DNA of 64,000 nucleotides from MED-G105 sp039814575 (GCA_039814575.1 JBCCAY010000004.1:62001-126000), one strand, 5' to 3'. Shown: positions 34,158 to 43,321, numbered from the stretch's first letter. The notes: generated from the letters alone by a model not told the origin. Translations and numbers: made by a program.

Positions 34158-34197
34158 GTGTTTATACACGTGCGTCACAGCAAAAAGGTATAAACAC
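34158..34197. repeat. Perfect 10-base inverted repeat upstream of the oxidoreductase
   Basis: GTGTTTATAC (34158-34167) and GTATAAACAC (34188-34197) are exact complements with centres 30 bases apart, close to three helical turns. The arrangement suits a dimeric repressor or two bound protomers. It lies about 140 bases before the oxidoreductase start and downstream of the DAHP synthase stop. Confidence 0.5.
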
Positions 34198-34292
34198 GGG
34201 TTCAAACAATATTTCACCCTATTTCAAGAATCGCGTTTGCCGCGACTCGCTCAGTAAATACACCTGATCACGCGACCGTACGGATCTGTCGA

Positions 34293-35687
34293 TTATTGGT
34301 CATTGCTCCTTAGCGAAGCCAATCGTTCCGAAAGGATGAAGGCGAGCTCCAACACTTGGCTCGCGTTTAGACGCGGATCGCAATGGGTGTGGTAGCGCGA
34401 TCCAAGGTCTGCTTCCGTCACTTCATCGCTGCCGCCGAGGCATTCGGTAACGTTTTGTCCCGTCATCTCGAAATGCACACCGCCCGGATAAGCCCCTTCG
34501 GCGCGACAGACCGCGAAAAAGTCATTGATCTCCGACAGAATGGCGTCGACACGCCGGGTTTTGAAGCCAACATCGGTCTTAATTGTATTGCCATGCATCG
34601 GATCGCTCGACCAAACAACGTTACGGCCCTCTTTCAAGACGGCGCGCACGAGCGGGGGCAATCCTTCCGCAACCTTCTCAGCGCCGAAGCGTGAGATCAG
34701 AACAATCCGTCCCGCCTCATTGCCCGGATTGAGGATATCCAGAAGCCGCATCAACTCGTCCGGCGGCAAGCTTGGGCCGCATTTCACGCCAATCGGATTT
34801 TCGACGCCACGGCAGAACTCCACATGGGCGCCGTCGGGTTGGCGCGTGCGGTCGCCGATCCAAATCATGTGCGCGGAGGTGTCGTACCAACGCCCCGTCG
34901 TCGAATCGACGCGGGTCAAGGCCTGCTCAAAGCCGAGCAGCAACGCCTCGTGGCTCGTGAAAAATTCGGTCTCGCGCAACGCTTGAACGTGGTCGCCCGT
35001 GACGCCGCATGCGGTCATGAAACGTAGCGCATCGGAAATTTTATCGGCGAGAGCGCGATACTGGTCGCTTTGCTTATCGCCGGCGACAAACGCGAGGTTC
35101 CAATCATGGACGTTTTGCAGATCGGCATAGCCGCCGCGAGCGAACGCGCGAATCAGGTTCAGCGTCGCCGCCGCTTGGCCGTACGCCTTGAGCAAACGCT
35201 GGGGATCAGGCGCGCGCGCCTCAGCCGAAAACTCCATGCCGTTAATATTGTCGCCGCGATAGCTCGGCAATGTCACGTCGCCCTTGGTTTCTGTCGGAGA
35301 CGAGCGTGGTTTTGCGAACTGCCCGGCGATACGACCGACTTTCACGACCGGTTTTGACGCCCCGAACGTCAACGCAACGGCCATCTGCAAAAGGACGCGG
35401 AACGTGTCGCGAATATTGTTCGGGTGAAACTCTTTAAAGCTCTCCGCGCAATCGCCGCCTTGAAGAAGAAACGCATCGCCGCGCGAGACATCAGCGAGTT
35501 TCTCGCGCAACTTACGGACCTCGCCAGCGAAAACGAGCGGCGGATACCCGGCCAACTCTTTTTCGACGGCCGCCAGCGCCTCAGCGTCGGGGTAATCTTC
35601 CGGTATGTGCTTCGCTGGGCGCGCACGCCAAGCATCCGGCGTCCAAGCCTGGCTAAGATTATTCGCGTGCGCGGCGGGATCGCTCAT
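34293..35687 (-). CDS. 3-deoxy-7-phosphoheptulonate synthase, class II
   Basis: This joins phosphoenolpyruvate and erythrose 4-phosphate, the first step of the shikimate pathway. The 464-residue length and motifs are those of the class II (plant/mycobacterial) enzyme: Gly-Gly-Asp-Cys-Ala-Glu-Ser-Phe (about 77-84), Lys-Val-Gly-Arg-Ile-Ala-Gly-Gln-Phe-Ala-Lys-Pro-Arg-Ser, Gly-Val-Glu-Asn-Pro-Ile-Gly-Val-Lys-Cys-Gly-Pro, Ser-Asp-Pro-Met-His-Gly-Asn-Thr, and His-Phe-Glu-Met-Thr-Gly-Gln-Asn-Val-Thr-Glu-Cys. These hold the metal and PEP ligands. It stands alone. Annotations call it aroF, aroG or aroH, so no symbol is given. Confidence 0.94.
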   Translation of the reverse strand: MSDPAAHANNLSQAWTPDAWRARPAKHIPEDYPDAEALAAVEKELAGYPPLVFAGEVRKLREKLADVSRGDAFLLQGGDCAESFKEFHPNNIRDTFRVLLQMAVALTFGASKPVVKVGRIAGQFAKPRSSPTETKGDVTLPSYRGDNINGMEFSAEARAPDPQRLLKAYGQAAATLNLIRAFARGGYADLQNVHDWNLAFVAGDKQSDQYRALADKISDALRFMTACGVTGDHVQALRETEFFTSHEALLLGFEQALTRVDSTTGRWYDTSAHMIWIGDRTRQPDGAHVEFCRGVENPIGVKCGPSLPPDELMRLLDILNPGNEAGRIVLISRFGAEKVAEGLPPLVRAVLKEGRNVVWSSDPMHGNTIKTDVGFKTRRVDAILSEINDFFAVCRAEGAYPGGVHFEMTGQNVTECLGGSDEVTEADLGSRYHTHCDPRLNASQVLELAFILSERLASLRSNDQ

Positions 35688-36005
35688 TTTCTCGGTACCT
35701 GTCTCAAGCCCTGTCGAGGGCGAATTTCACTTGTCGCGTGCGTACTTAGCGAGGAGAAGCGCCGCCGGCAATGGACCCAGGCGATGGATATGGGGAAAAC
35801 ACGCGCCGCCGCTGCGTCCAGATGTGTGCGGCGACTTCGAACGCGTCCGATCAGCGCCGCCGGCGATCGGTATTTAAGAATGACCGCCCTGCCCGGCATC
35901 CACGAAAAAGCCCGCGCTCCAACAGGAACGCGGGCATTATCAGTCGGCGTCTAAGGGTGTGGGTGGGTCAGACTCGCGACTGAAAAACTCTAGATCGTCG
36001 CCAAT
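35688..36005. other. Intergenic region upstream of DAHP synthase
   Basis: These 318 bases contain the strong terminator at 35905-35935 that serves the small secreted protein. The promoter of the DAHP synthase gene should be here, but I see no convincing consensus pair. No gene is evident. Confidence 0.5.
35905..35935 (-). terminator. Intrinsic terminator of the small secreted protein gene
   Basis: On the minus strand GCCCGCG and CGCGGGC pair perfectly around 12 bases and are followed at once by five T. It lies 70 bases after the stop codon at 36006. Confidence 0.85.
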
Positions 36006-36287
36006 TTAGGCTTTGACCTCGATGTCAACGACTTCGCCGCGGCGGATTTTGCACTCCGCTTCAAGCGTGTCGCCGCCGTCGACGACCGGCGCCAGCTCAA
36101 GCGAAAGCCGCTTCAGACCGCCGCCGCGCACGCCTTTAAACCGTGGCTCATAGTCCGACGTGTTGACTTCGCCGCCCTCATCCAGGGCCGCCAAACACAT
36201 GGCGATTTGATCAGACGTGCCCGCCGAGGCAGGGCCCGCAACCACTAAACCACTGGCTAACGCTGCAATTACAATAGCTTTTTTCAT
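36006..36287 (-). CDS. Small secreted protein, unknown
   Basis: This encodes 93 residues from the ATG at 36287, which has GGAG nine bases before it and begins a clear signal peptide (Met-Lys-Lys-Ala-Ile-Val-Ile, hydrophobic core, cut after Ala-Ser-Ala at about residue 22). An in-frame ATG 33 bases upstream would spoil the signal. The mature 71 residues hold two cysteines (Met-Cys-Leu-Ala-Ala and Glu-Cys-Lys-Ile) which may form a disulfide. The rest alternates strand-like segments and ends in Asp-Ile-Glu-Val-Lys-Ala. I know no family. It has its own strong terminator and an AT-rich upstream region, so it is probably transcribed alone. Confidence 0.7.
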   Translation of the reverse strand: MKKAIVIAALASGLVVAGPASAGTSDQIAMCLAALDEGGEVNTSDYEPRFKGVRGGGLKRLSLELAPVVDGGDTLEAECKIRRGEVVDIEVKA

Positions 36288-36618
36288 GATCCGTCTCTCC
36301 GATTGAAAGTCTTTGCTCACCTAATGAAACCATTCATAACACAACACCAAACCGTTTACTACTTTTTTTTAAAGTATTTTTTATATTTTTTGCACTGGAA
36401 AGCTCTGTTAGGTTGTCGGGAAGTTCCTAAATCGGTTCCAAACGACGCATTTGGACCGGTTTAAGGCGCAACCATGAACCGTTAAGAGATCCTGAAGCGA
36501 CGGCAATGTCGGGGAAACGACCTAGAAAGAAGGCGATGCTAGTCGACGTTTAAGAGCCGGACCGAATTTGAAAACAACGACCAGGCAGGCGCGCATCGCA
36601 TGAGACGAAAGGGCGAGA
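36288..36618. other. AT-rich divergent regulatory region
   Basis: These 331 bases separate the small secreted protein (minus) and the HxlR regulator (plus). Around 36355-36395 there is an unusual AT-rich block with runs of eight to nine T and an ACTTT/AAAGT pairing, very unlike the rest of the window. It should hold promoters for both genes, but I cannot fix hexamers. Confidence 0.45.
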
Positions 36619-37368
36619 ATGGCGAGAACTTATAACCAAGAATGCGTCTTGGCGTACGCGCTCGACCTACTCGGCGAACGCTGGACCCTGCTGATCTTCC
36701 GAGAGTTGTTCCTCGGCCCTGTGCGCTTTGGCGACTTACATGCCGCCTTGCCAGGGATCGGCACCAACCTTCTCAGCAAACGCCTGAAGGAACTTGAGGA
36801 AGCCGGGCTCGTTATCTCCGCGACGCCAGAAGCGCGCAGTAAATACCGCCTCACCGATAAGGGTGAAGATTTGCGGCCGATGATGCGCGAGTTCATGTTT
36901 TGGGCGGCTGAGTATTTTATGAAGCGGCCGGAACCTTCCGCGGCGAAGGACTGCATTTTCTCCAACGACTTACGTCCAGATTCTGTCGCGCTCGCCATCG
37001 AGATGTTCCAAAACAAACGCGTTCTTGAATTCTCGAACTATGTCTTGCGTCTGAAGATCGACGATAATCCTTACACATTCTATTTCATGAACGGCGAAAT
37101 GACGGCGAAACGCGGCGACGACGCACCGGCGATCGCATCTATTGAGTCCGACGTTGAAACGCTGATGCGGGCTTTACGCGGCGAGCTTTATATTAATGAC
37201 ACGGTTGCGCGTTCGACCGTGTCCGGCGATGAGCAAACGATAGAACATTTTGTCGTCGGCCTAACGCCGGGCGCCAGCGTCGCCTTCGAAGTATCCGAGT
37301 TGATCAAAGCGGCCCGCAAAGAGCATCGCCCCGAACGGGTCAAGGCGCGCGAAACAACAACCGCCTAG
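36619..37368 (+). CDS. HxlR-type regulator with SCP2-like C-terminal domain
   Basis: This encodes 249 residues. Residues 1-100 are a winged helix of the HxlR family: Leu-Gly-Glu-Arg-Trp-Thr-Leu-Leu-Ile (18-26), Arg-Phe-Gly-Asp-Leu, Ile-Gly-Thr-Asn-Leu-Leu-Ser-Lys-Arg-Leu-Lys-Glu-Leu (the recognition helix) and the wing Tyr-Arg-Leu-Thr-Asp-Lys-Gly. HxlR proteins are usually near 110-120 residues. The extra half, about 140-235, has strands and helices like the sterol carrier protein 2 fold (Thr-Phe-Tyr-Phe-Met-Asn-Gly, then a Leu-Met-Arg-Ala-Leu-Arg-Gly-Glu-Leu helix). A lipid-like or hydrophobic ligand might therefore set DNA binding. Target genes are unknown. Confidence 0.8.
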   Translation: MARTYNQECVLAYALDLLGERWTLLIFRELFLGPVRFGDLHAALPGIGTNLLSKRLKELEEAGLVISATPEARSKYRLTDKGEDLRPMMREFMFWAAEYFMKRPEPSAAKDCIFSNDLRPDSVALAIEMFQNKRVLEFSNYVLRLKIDDNPYTFYFMNGEMTAKRGDDAPAIASIESDVETLMRALRGELYINDTVARSTVSGDEQTIEHFVVGLTPGASVAFEVSELIKAARKEHRPERVKARETTTA

Positions 37369-37418
37369 GCCAGAAACGCTTGGACTGAAACGCTTAGGCT
37401 CATGCTTAGGCTGAAGGG

Positions 37419-37447
37419 CGTTAGCGCTTAAGACGTCAGCGCTAACG
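37419..37447. terminator. Bidirectional hairpin between HxlR and gpmA genes
   Basis: CGTTAGCGCT (37419-37428) and AGCGCTAACG (37438-37447) form a perfect ten-base stem around nine bases, between two convergent genes and ten bases from the gpmA stop. There is no strong T run on either side. GCTTAGGCT also occurs twice just upstream. Confidence 0.5.
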
Positions 37448-37456
37448 CTGCTTTGG

Positions 37457-38188
37457 CTAACGCGTCGGCAAAGGCGGCAATGCTGTCGCCCGATCGGCGT
37501 CTAAATATCGCGCGGACGTCGGCGTTACGCCGCCACGATCAAATTCAAACACCAGTGGATTGCCGGTCGGAATCTCTACCGAGACGATTTCCTCGTCGCT
37601 CACGCCCATCAGCAACTTTACGAGCGCCCTTAAGGAATTGCCGTGGGCGGCGATAATCAGCGATTGCCCGTCTTCCACGCGCGGCGCGATCGCCTCCGCC
37701 CAATATTGCGAAACGCGATCAAGGGTCGTCTTCAACGACTCCGATTGCGGAATGTTGCTTTCAGATAGCGCGGCATAACGCCGATCTTTTGCGGGATCAT
37801 GCTCACTGTTCGGGCCCATAGGCGGCGGCGGCGTATCGAAGGAACGCCGCCAAATTTTCACTTGATCGGACCCGTGCTTCTCAGCGGTCTCAGATTTGTT
37901 CAGCCCCGTGAGCGCCCCATAATGGCGCTCGTTCAAACGCCAATCTTTGGTGACGGGAAGCCACAGAAGGTCGACCTCCTCCAACGCTAAGTTCAGGGTG
38001 CGGATCGCGCGCGACTGCAGCGAGGTGAAGGCCGCGTCAAAGGGAATGTCAGCCTCTTTAAAGAGCCGCCCGGCCCGGCGCGCCTCTTCGACGCCCACCT
38101 CGGTGAGATCGACGTCGACCCACCCGGTGAAACGGTTTTGCTTATTCCATTCGCTTTGCCCATGGCGAAGCAGCGCCAATGTCGTCAT
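37457..38188 (-). CDS. gpmA: 2,3-bisphosphoglycerate-dependent phosphoglycerate mutase
   Basis: GpmA interconverts 3- and 2-phosphoglycerate in glycolysis. The 243-residue protein has the phosphohistidine motif Arg-His9-Gly-Gln-Ser-Glu-Trp-Asn, Arg-Phe-Thr-Gly-Trp-Val-Asp-Val-Asp-Leu, Glu-Arg-His-Tyr-Gly-Ala-Leu-Thr-Gly-Leu-Asn-Lys, and the second catalytic His in Ala-Ala-His-Gly-Asn-Ser-Leu-Arg. Length and insertions match the dPGM type rather than a general histidine phosphatase. GGAG lies ten bases before the ATG. Confidence 0.95.
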   Translation of the reverse strand: MTTLALLRHGQSEWNKQNRFTGWVDVDLTEVGVEEARRAGRLFKEADIPFDAAFTSLQSRAIRTLNLALEEVDLLWLPVTKDWRLNERHYGALTGLNKSETAEKHGSDQVKIWRRSFDTPPPPMGPNSEHDPAKDRRYAALSESNIPQSESLKTTLDRVSQYWAEAIAPRVEDGQSLIIAAHGNSLRALVKLLMGVSDEEIVSVEIPTGNPLVFEFDRGGVTPTSARYLDADRATALPPLPTR

Positions 38189-38309
38189 GACGGGTCGTCT
38201 CCTCGATCGTCGGATAGTTGCTTAAAGGCCAGCGTCTTAAGCGTCGGCCGCGTCTTTGGCTAGAGGCTAGTCGCTGAGGCGCCGGGGGTTAGGGACGCAG
38301 TGGAGAAAC

Positions 38310-39497
38310 TCACGCCGCTTTCGTCAAAAGCCGTTTGACGCCGCGAGCGGCCTGGCGAATGCGCTGCTCGTTTTCAACCAGCGCGATCCGCACGAAGCCT
38401 TCGCCATGCTCGCCAAAGCCGACGCCTGGCGCGACCGCGACGTCCGCCTCCTCCATCAAACGCTTGGCGAAGGCGACAGAGCCCATCGCTGCAAAATCCG
38501 GCGGGATCGGCGCCCAAGTGAACATCGACGCCGATGGGCTCGGCACGCGCCAGCCGGCGCGGTCGAAACTCTCAACGAGCACGTCCCGGCGCGCCTTGTA
38601 CGTCGCCCGAATGTCGTCAACGCAGTTTTGCGGGCCATCGAGCGCCGCGGACGCCGCGACCTGGATCGGCGTATAACCGCCATAATCGAGATAAGACTTC
38701 ACCCGCGCCAGCGCGGCGATGAGGCGTTCATTGCCCACCGCCATACCGACCCGCCAGCCGGCCATGGCATAGGTCTTCGACAGCGAACCAACTTCCACCG
38801 CAACATCGCGCGCGCCAGGGACTTCGAATATCGACGGCGGCGGATCGCCTTCAAAGAAAATCTCGGAATAGGCGAGATCTGACAGGATCCAAACGTCATG
38901 CTTTTTCGCGAGCGCCACCGCGTCGCGGTAAAACTCTAAATCCACGGTCTGCGCCGTCGGGTTCGAGGGGTAGTTCAACACCATCACCGACGGCTTCGGG
39001 CGTGTGTGCGTGAACGCCTCAGAAAGCCCCGAAAGATAACCTTCCGGCGTCGGCGCGGCGACGGCGCGAATGACGCCGCCGGCAATGATGAAGCCATAGG
39101 CGTGGATCGGATAAGCGGGGTTCGGCGCGAGGATGACGTCGCCCGGCGCGGTGATCGCCTGAGCGAGATTGGCGAACCCCTCTTTTGAACCGAGCGTCGC
39201 GACGATTTCCCGATCTGGGTCCATTTTGACATTGAAGCGGCGCTCATAATACCGGGATATCGCCCTTCTAAGACCGATAATTCCTCTCGACACAGAATAC
39301 CCATTGACGCGCGGCTTGGCCGACGTCTCAACCAGCTTATCGACAATATGCTGGGGCGTCGGCATATCCGGATTGCCCATGCCGAAATCGATGATGTCTC
39401 GCCCATCAGCGCGCAGGCGCTTTTTGAGGGCGTTCACGTCCTCAAAAACGTAAGGCGGCAGACGCTCAATACGATAAAAGTCTTTCGTCGACGGCAT
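38310..39497 (-). CDS. Class I/II aminotransferase (AlaC / LL-DAP aminotransferase-like)
   Basis: This encodes 395 residues. Fold type I PLP enzyme: Asp-Phe-Gly-Met-Gly-Asn-Pro-Asp (37-44), Asn-Pro-Ala-Tyr-Pro-Ile, Asn-Tyr-Pro-Ser-Asn-Pro-Thr for substrate carboxylate, Ser-Asp-Leu-Ala-Tyr-Ser-Glu, and the PLP lysine in Ser-Leu-Ser-Lys-Thr-Tyr-Ala-Met-Ala-Gly-Trp-Arg. The N-terminus (Phe-Tyr-Arg-Ile-Glu-Arg-Leu-Pro-Pro-Tyr-Val-Phe) is typical of proteins annotated as AlaC alanine aminotransferase or LL-diaminopimelate aminotransferase. I cannot choose between alanine and other substrates. It follows gpmA's start by 121 bases on the same strand. Confidence 0.88.
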   Translation of the reverse strand: MPSTKDFYRIERLPPYVFEDVNALKKRLRADGRDIIDFGMGNPDMPTPQHIVDKLVETSAKPRVNGYSVSRGIIGLRRAISRYYERRFNVKMDPDREIVATLGSKEGFANLAQAITAPGDVILAPNPAYPIHAYGFIIAGGVIRAVAAPTPEGYLSGLSEAFTHTRPKPSVMVLNYPSNPTAQTVDLEFYRDAVALAKKHDVWILSDLAYSEIFFEGDPPPSIFEVPGARDVAVEVGSLSKTYAMAGWRVGMAVGNERLIAALARVKSYLDYGGYTPIQVAASAALDGPQNCVDDIRATYKARRDVLVESFDRAGWRVPSPSASMFTWAPIPPDFAAMGSVAFAKRLMEEADVAVAPGVGFGEHGEGFVRIALVENEQRIRQAARGVKRLLTKAA

Positions 39498-39709
39498 GGG
39501 GAAGCAGGCCTTCTAATCTTCGGTTATCAAAAGGGCGGAGCGGCGAACGGCGATCATGTCCTTATGGCCGACGGCGATACAATCCGGCGATCCGAGAGAA
39601 ACGCTAGATCATTTGCACCGCAGGCGCAAAATATCTCATATTTTCTAGTTCAGTTTTCAGCCGATAATGCACTTAAAAGTGATCGCCGACACCGCGGAGA
39701 TACCGATCA

Positions 39710-40192
39710 ATGACGGATATCAAGAAATATCAGCCTCATCACCTCGATCACGTTCTCACGATAACGCGTGATGCTTTTGGGCCGGTGTATTCAAAGCTCA
39801 AAGAAGACATTCCAAGCTACGTCTATGACGCTTTTTATCCAAACGGATGTATGACGCGAAAATTGGCCGCCGTCGAAGAGATGTGCGAAAACGACGAAAT
39901 CTCGATGTGGGTCGCAATCACGGACAGCTCGATATCGGGCTTTGTTGGTCTCAGTATCCAAGCGGCTGACTCGATGGGTGAAATCTACATTCTTGCGGTC
40001 CATCCAGACTTCCAGAAGCGTAACATTGGAACTGACCTTATGGAATTTGCTTTTGACGAAATGCGCCGTTTGGGGCTCAGCATCGCCATGGTCCAAACAG
40101 GTGATGCGCGCGGACACGAACCATCACGCGCGGCATATTCAAAAGTTGGCTTTGAACGATATCCCGTCGCCCGATATTTTAAGAAGCTGTAA
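39710..40192 (+). CDS. GNAT-family N-acetyltransferase
   Basis: This encodes 160 residues with GGAG ten bases before the ATG. The acetyl-CoA binding core is visible: strand Gly-Glu-Ile-Tyr-Ile-Leu-Ala-Val-His-Pro-Asp (about 86-96), then the pyrophosphate loop Gln-Lys-Arg-Asn-Ile-Gly-Thr (Gln/Arg-x-x-Gly-x-Gly/Ala type), a helix, and a final Ser-Arg-Ala-Ala-Tyr-Ser-Lys-Val-Gly-Phe segment. The second Gly of the loop is replaced by Thr. The acceptor could be a small molecule or a protein amine. Base composition is slightly more AT-rich than its neighbours. It is not evidently in an operon. Confidence 0.8.
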   Translation: MTDIKKYQPHHLDHVLTITRDAFGPVYSKLKEDIPSYVYDAFYPNGCMTRKLAAVEEMCENDEISMWVAITDSSISGFVGLSIQAADSMGEIYILAVHPDFQKRNIGTDLMEFAFDEMRRLGLSIAMVQTGDARGHEPSRAAYSKVGFERYPVARYFKKL

Positions 40193-40350
40193 GCGATCAA
40201 TTTGCGAAAGCGTCGGGAATCAAAAAGTCAAATATCGTTAGTCGAATTACCGCTGACAATTATATACTTAATCAAAAATTTACGGGCGCCGCCGATTGCT
40301 ATAACCGCGCTCCGTCTCCGCTCCGAAGCTCTATCACAGAAAGCCGACAT

Positions 40351-43245
40351 ATGCCCCGCGCCGCTTTTTTCTCACTAAGGGTTTTCATTGTCACGGGCCT
40401 CGCCTTAGCGAGCCTTGCAGCCTGTAGCGGAGGCGATAGGAACAAGACACTGCCCGCCGGGGTTACACTCGTTGAGCGCAGCGGAATGGACGCCGGCGAC
40501 ATCGCCATCCCGTTTGAAAAATATCAGCTAGAGAACGGCCTCACGGTCATTCTGCATGAGGATCATTCCGATCCGCTGGTGCATGTGGACCTCACCTATC
40601 ATGTGGGCTCGGCGCGCGAAGAAATCGGCCGGTCAGGCTTTGCGCACTTTTTCGAGCACATGATGTTTCAAGGCTCACAGCACGTCGCCGATGAAGAGCA
40701 TTTTAAACTCATCACCGAAGGCGGCGGCACGCTGAACGGCACCACCAACACCGACCGCACCAACTATTATCAGACCGCGCCGAACAATCAGCTAGAACGC
40801 ATTCTTTGGCTGGAAGCGGACCGCATGGGCTTTCTGTTGCCGGCGGTGACCCAAAAGAAATTCGAAGTGCAGCGCAGCACCGTCAAAAACGAGCGCGCCC
40901 AGCGCTATGAAAACCGCCCCTATGGACTTCTCGTCGAACGTGTCGATGAAGCGCTTTATCCTGTCGGGCACCCCTATTCATGGCAAACCATCGGCTATGT
41001 CGAAGATCTCGACCGCGTCGGCGTCGATGATTTGAAAGCGTTCTTTTTACGCTGGTACGGGCCGAACAACGCCGTTTTGACGGTCGGCGGCGATTTCGAC
41101 CGGGACCAAACGCTGCAATGGGTCGTGAAATATTTCGGCTCCATTCCGAGAGGTCCGGACGTTGCGAAACCAGAGAAGCCAGCAACGGGACTAGACGCCG
41201 ATCGGCACCTTTCCATGGAGGACGATGTCTCCCTGCCCCTCCTCTATAGGGCGATCCCAACCGTGCATGTGATGCATGAGGACGAAGCGCCGCTCGACGT
41301 TTTAATGTCGATCATCGGCGCCGGCGAAACCTCTCTGCTTTATAAGAACCTCGTCAAAAACGGCCTCGCGGTCGAAGCTTCTGCCGGCCATGGGTGTCAG
41401 GAACTCTCCTGCACATTTTCCGTCTACGCCCTACCGAATCCGGCGAAGGGCGCGAACCTTACCGATTTGAACCAGGTCATCATCGACACCTTCGCAGAAT
41501 TCGAAGAGCGCGGCGTCGAGGACGACGATCTAACGAGGGTCAAAGCGAGCATCGTATCGTCGAAAATTTTCGGCCTGGAAAGCGTTTCCGGCAAGGTCCG
41601 CCAACTCGCCTATTATGAGACCTTTTTCGACGCGCCCGGCATGATCGCCAAGGACGTCGCCCGCTATGAGAATGTCACCAAGGCGGACGTGATGCGCGCC
41701 TATCGCACGCATATCAAAGACAAAGCCGCCGTCGTGATGAGCGTCTTGCCGAAGGGCGCGAACCTACCCGCCGCGGTGCCGGACGATTGGGACCGCCCCG
41801 CGCGAGACCTCGACGCCGGGGGCGTCCTGCTCACAGAAGCGGACTTGCAAGAGCGCGTTCCAGAAGATGACTTCGATCGCAGCACGCCGCCATCGCCCGG
41901 CCCTGCGCCGACAACAGCGCCGCCGGCGATCTGGCGGGGAGCGCTGGAAAACGGCGCCGCCGTCATCGGCGCGGTGAACGACGAAGCGCCGACGACGACG
42001 GTGCTCGTGCGCATGAAAGTCGGCCAACGCGACGAACCCTTAGCGAAGCTCGGTCTCGCTAGGTTGACGACGGCCATGCTGAACGAGTCGACGCAAACCT
42101 CGTCGACGGAAGATCTCAGCAATCGGCTGCAGAAGCTCGGATCGCAATCAGGCGTCAGCGCCGGCGACGATTACACGGTTCTCTCCATCCGAACACTGAC
42201 AGATAATCTTGATGAAACGATTGCAATCGCCGCGGAGCAACTCTTTACGCCGAAATTCGACGCGGACGACTTTGCGCGGGTGAAATCGCAAATCCGTGAA
42301 TCCCTAGAGCAGAGCAAGAAAGAAGCCGGCTCCCTCGCCAATAATGCACGACGACTTTTGCTGTATGGCGCAGACAACGCCTTCGCGCACGACAATCGCG
42401 GTACGATCGAAACCTTAGAAGCCATCTCCCTTGAGGATGTTCAACGCTTCTACGTTGACCAAATAAAGACAAGCGAAGCGGAATTCGTCGTTGTTTCCAA
42501 CCTTGATGAAAACGCGGTGCGCCCACGCTTAGCGCCGTTAACGCAATGGCGTTCAACAGACACGGCACGCCAGGCGATTGCGCCGTTTCCGGACGTTCAA
42601 GCGCAGACAATTTACCTGCTCGATAAGCCCGAAGCCGCCCAGTCGGAAATCCGCATCGCGACACGCGCCTTGCCCTATGACGCGACAGGACCCTTCTATC
42701 ACGCGACAATTATGAACTTCGCCCTTGGCGGCAATTTCAATAGCCGCATCAACACCAATCTGCGTGAGGACAAGGGCTATACTTATGGGGCGCGATCAAG
42801 TTTCGGCGGCGTCGAATATGCTGGCGCTTATGTGGCGTCGGCGAGCGTGCGCACAGACGCAACGCGCGCCTCGGTCACTGAGTTTTTCAAAGAGATCGGC
42901 AACTATGCCGCAACGGGCGTCACGCCTGAGGAGTTGGCGTTCACCAAGAGCGCCCTCCTGCAAAGAAAAGCCCTGTCCTATGAAACGCCGCTCGCGAAGG
43001 CTGGCTATTTGTCGAACATCCTTAGCTACGATCTCGACCCCGCCTATGGCGCAGAGCAAGACGCCATTCTGCTCGCCATGGACGAAAAGGCGCTGAACGC
43101 CATCGCCAAAGAACGCCTTGATCTCACCGACATGGCGACGGTGATTGTCGGCGACAGCGCCAAAATCGAGCCGGATCTCGCCACGCTGGGGCTGCCGATC
43201 GTCAAGATCGACGCCGGCGCGAAGCCGCTCGCGGCCGGCGAATAG
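40351..43245 (+). CDS. M16-family zinc peptidase, two-repeat lipoprotein
   Basis: This encodes 964 residues. The signal sequence ends in Leu-Ala-Ala-Cys (Cys25), a lipobox. Two M16 halves follow. The first carries the inverted zinc motif His99-Phe-Phe-Glu102-His103 and, further on, the distal Glu region Val-Lys-Asn-Glu-Arg. The second half (from about 520) lacks the zinc motif and has the Arg/Tyr pair seen in inactive halves (Asn-Thr-Asn-Leu-Arg-Glu-Asp-Lys-Gly-Tyr-Thr-Tyr-Gly). A Pro-rich linker (about 510-525) separates them. This fits the pitrilysin/processing peptidase architecture, probably degrading peptides in the periplasm. The gene stands alone and is followed by tRNA-His. Confidence 0.9.
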   Translation: MPRAAFFSLRVFIVTGLALASLAACSGGDRNKTLPAGVTLVERSGMDAGDIAIPFEKYQLENGLTVILHEDHSDPLVHVDLTYHVGSAREEIGRSGFAHFFEHMMFQGSQHVADEEHFKLITEGGGTLNGTTNTDRTNYYQTAPNNQLERILWLEADRMGFLLPAVTQKKFEVQRSTVKNERAQRYENRPYGLLVERVDEALYPVGHPYSWQTIGYVEDLDRVGVDDLKAFFLRWYGPNNAVLTVGGDFDRDQTLQWVVKYFGSIPRGPDVAKPEKPATGLDADRHLSMEDDVSLPLLYRAIPTVHVMHEDEAPLDVLMSIIGAGETSLLYKNLVKNGLAVEASAGHGCQELSCTFSVYALPNPAKGANLTDLNQVIIDTFAEFEERGVEDDDLTRVKASIVSSKIFGLESVSGKVRQLAYYETFFDAPGMIAKDVARYENVTKADVMRAYRTHIKDKAAVVMSVLPKGANLPAAVPDDWDRPARDLDAGGVLLTEADLQERVPEDDFDRSTPPSPGPAPTTAPPAIWRGALENGAAVIGAVNDEAPTTTVLVRMKVGQRDEPLAKLGLARLTTAMLNESTQTSSTEDLSNRLQKLGSQSGVSAGDDYTVLSIRTLTDNLDETIAIAAEQLFTPKFDADDFARVKSQIRESLEQSKKEAGSLANNARRLLLYGADNAFAHDNRGTIETLEAISLEDVQRFYVDQIKTSEAEFVVVSNLDENAVRPRLAPLTQWRSTDTARQAIAPFPDVQAQTIYLLDKPEAAQSEIRIATRALPYDATGPFYHATIMNFALGGNFNSRINTNLREDKGYTYGARSSFGGVEYAGAYVASASVRTDATRASVTEFFKEIGNYAATGVTPEELAFTKSALLQRKALSYETPLAKAGYLSNILSYDLDPAYGAEQDAILLAMDEKALNAIAKERLDLTDMATVIVGDSAKIEPDLATLGLPIVKIDAGAKPLAAGE

Positions 43246-43321
43246 CGGCGCGGTCGCACGGCACGCTATTTCGCTTGGCGGAGACGATCATCGCTGTTAA
43301 AAGCGCCGCTCGGTGATCTTG

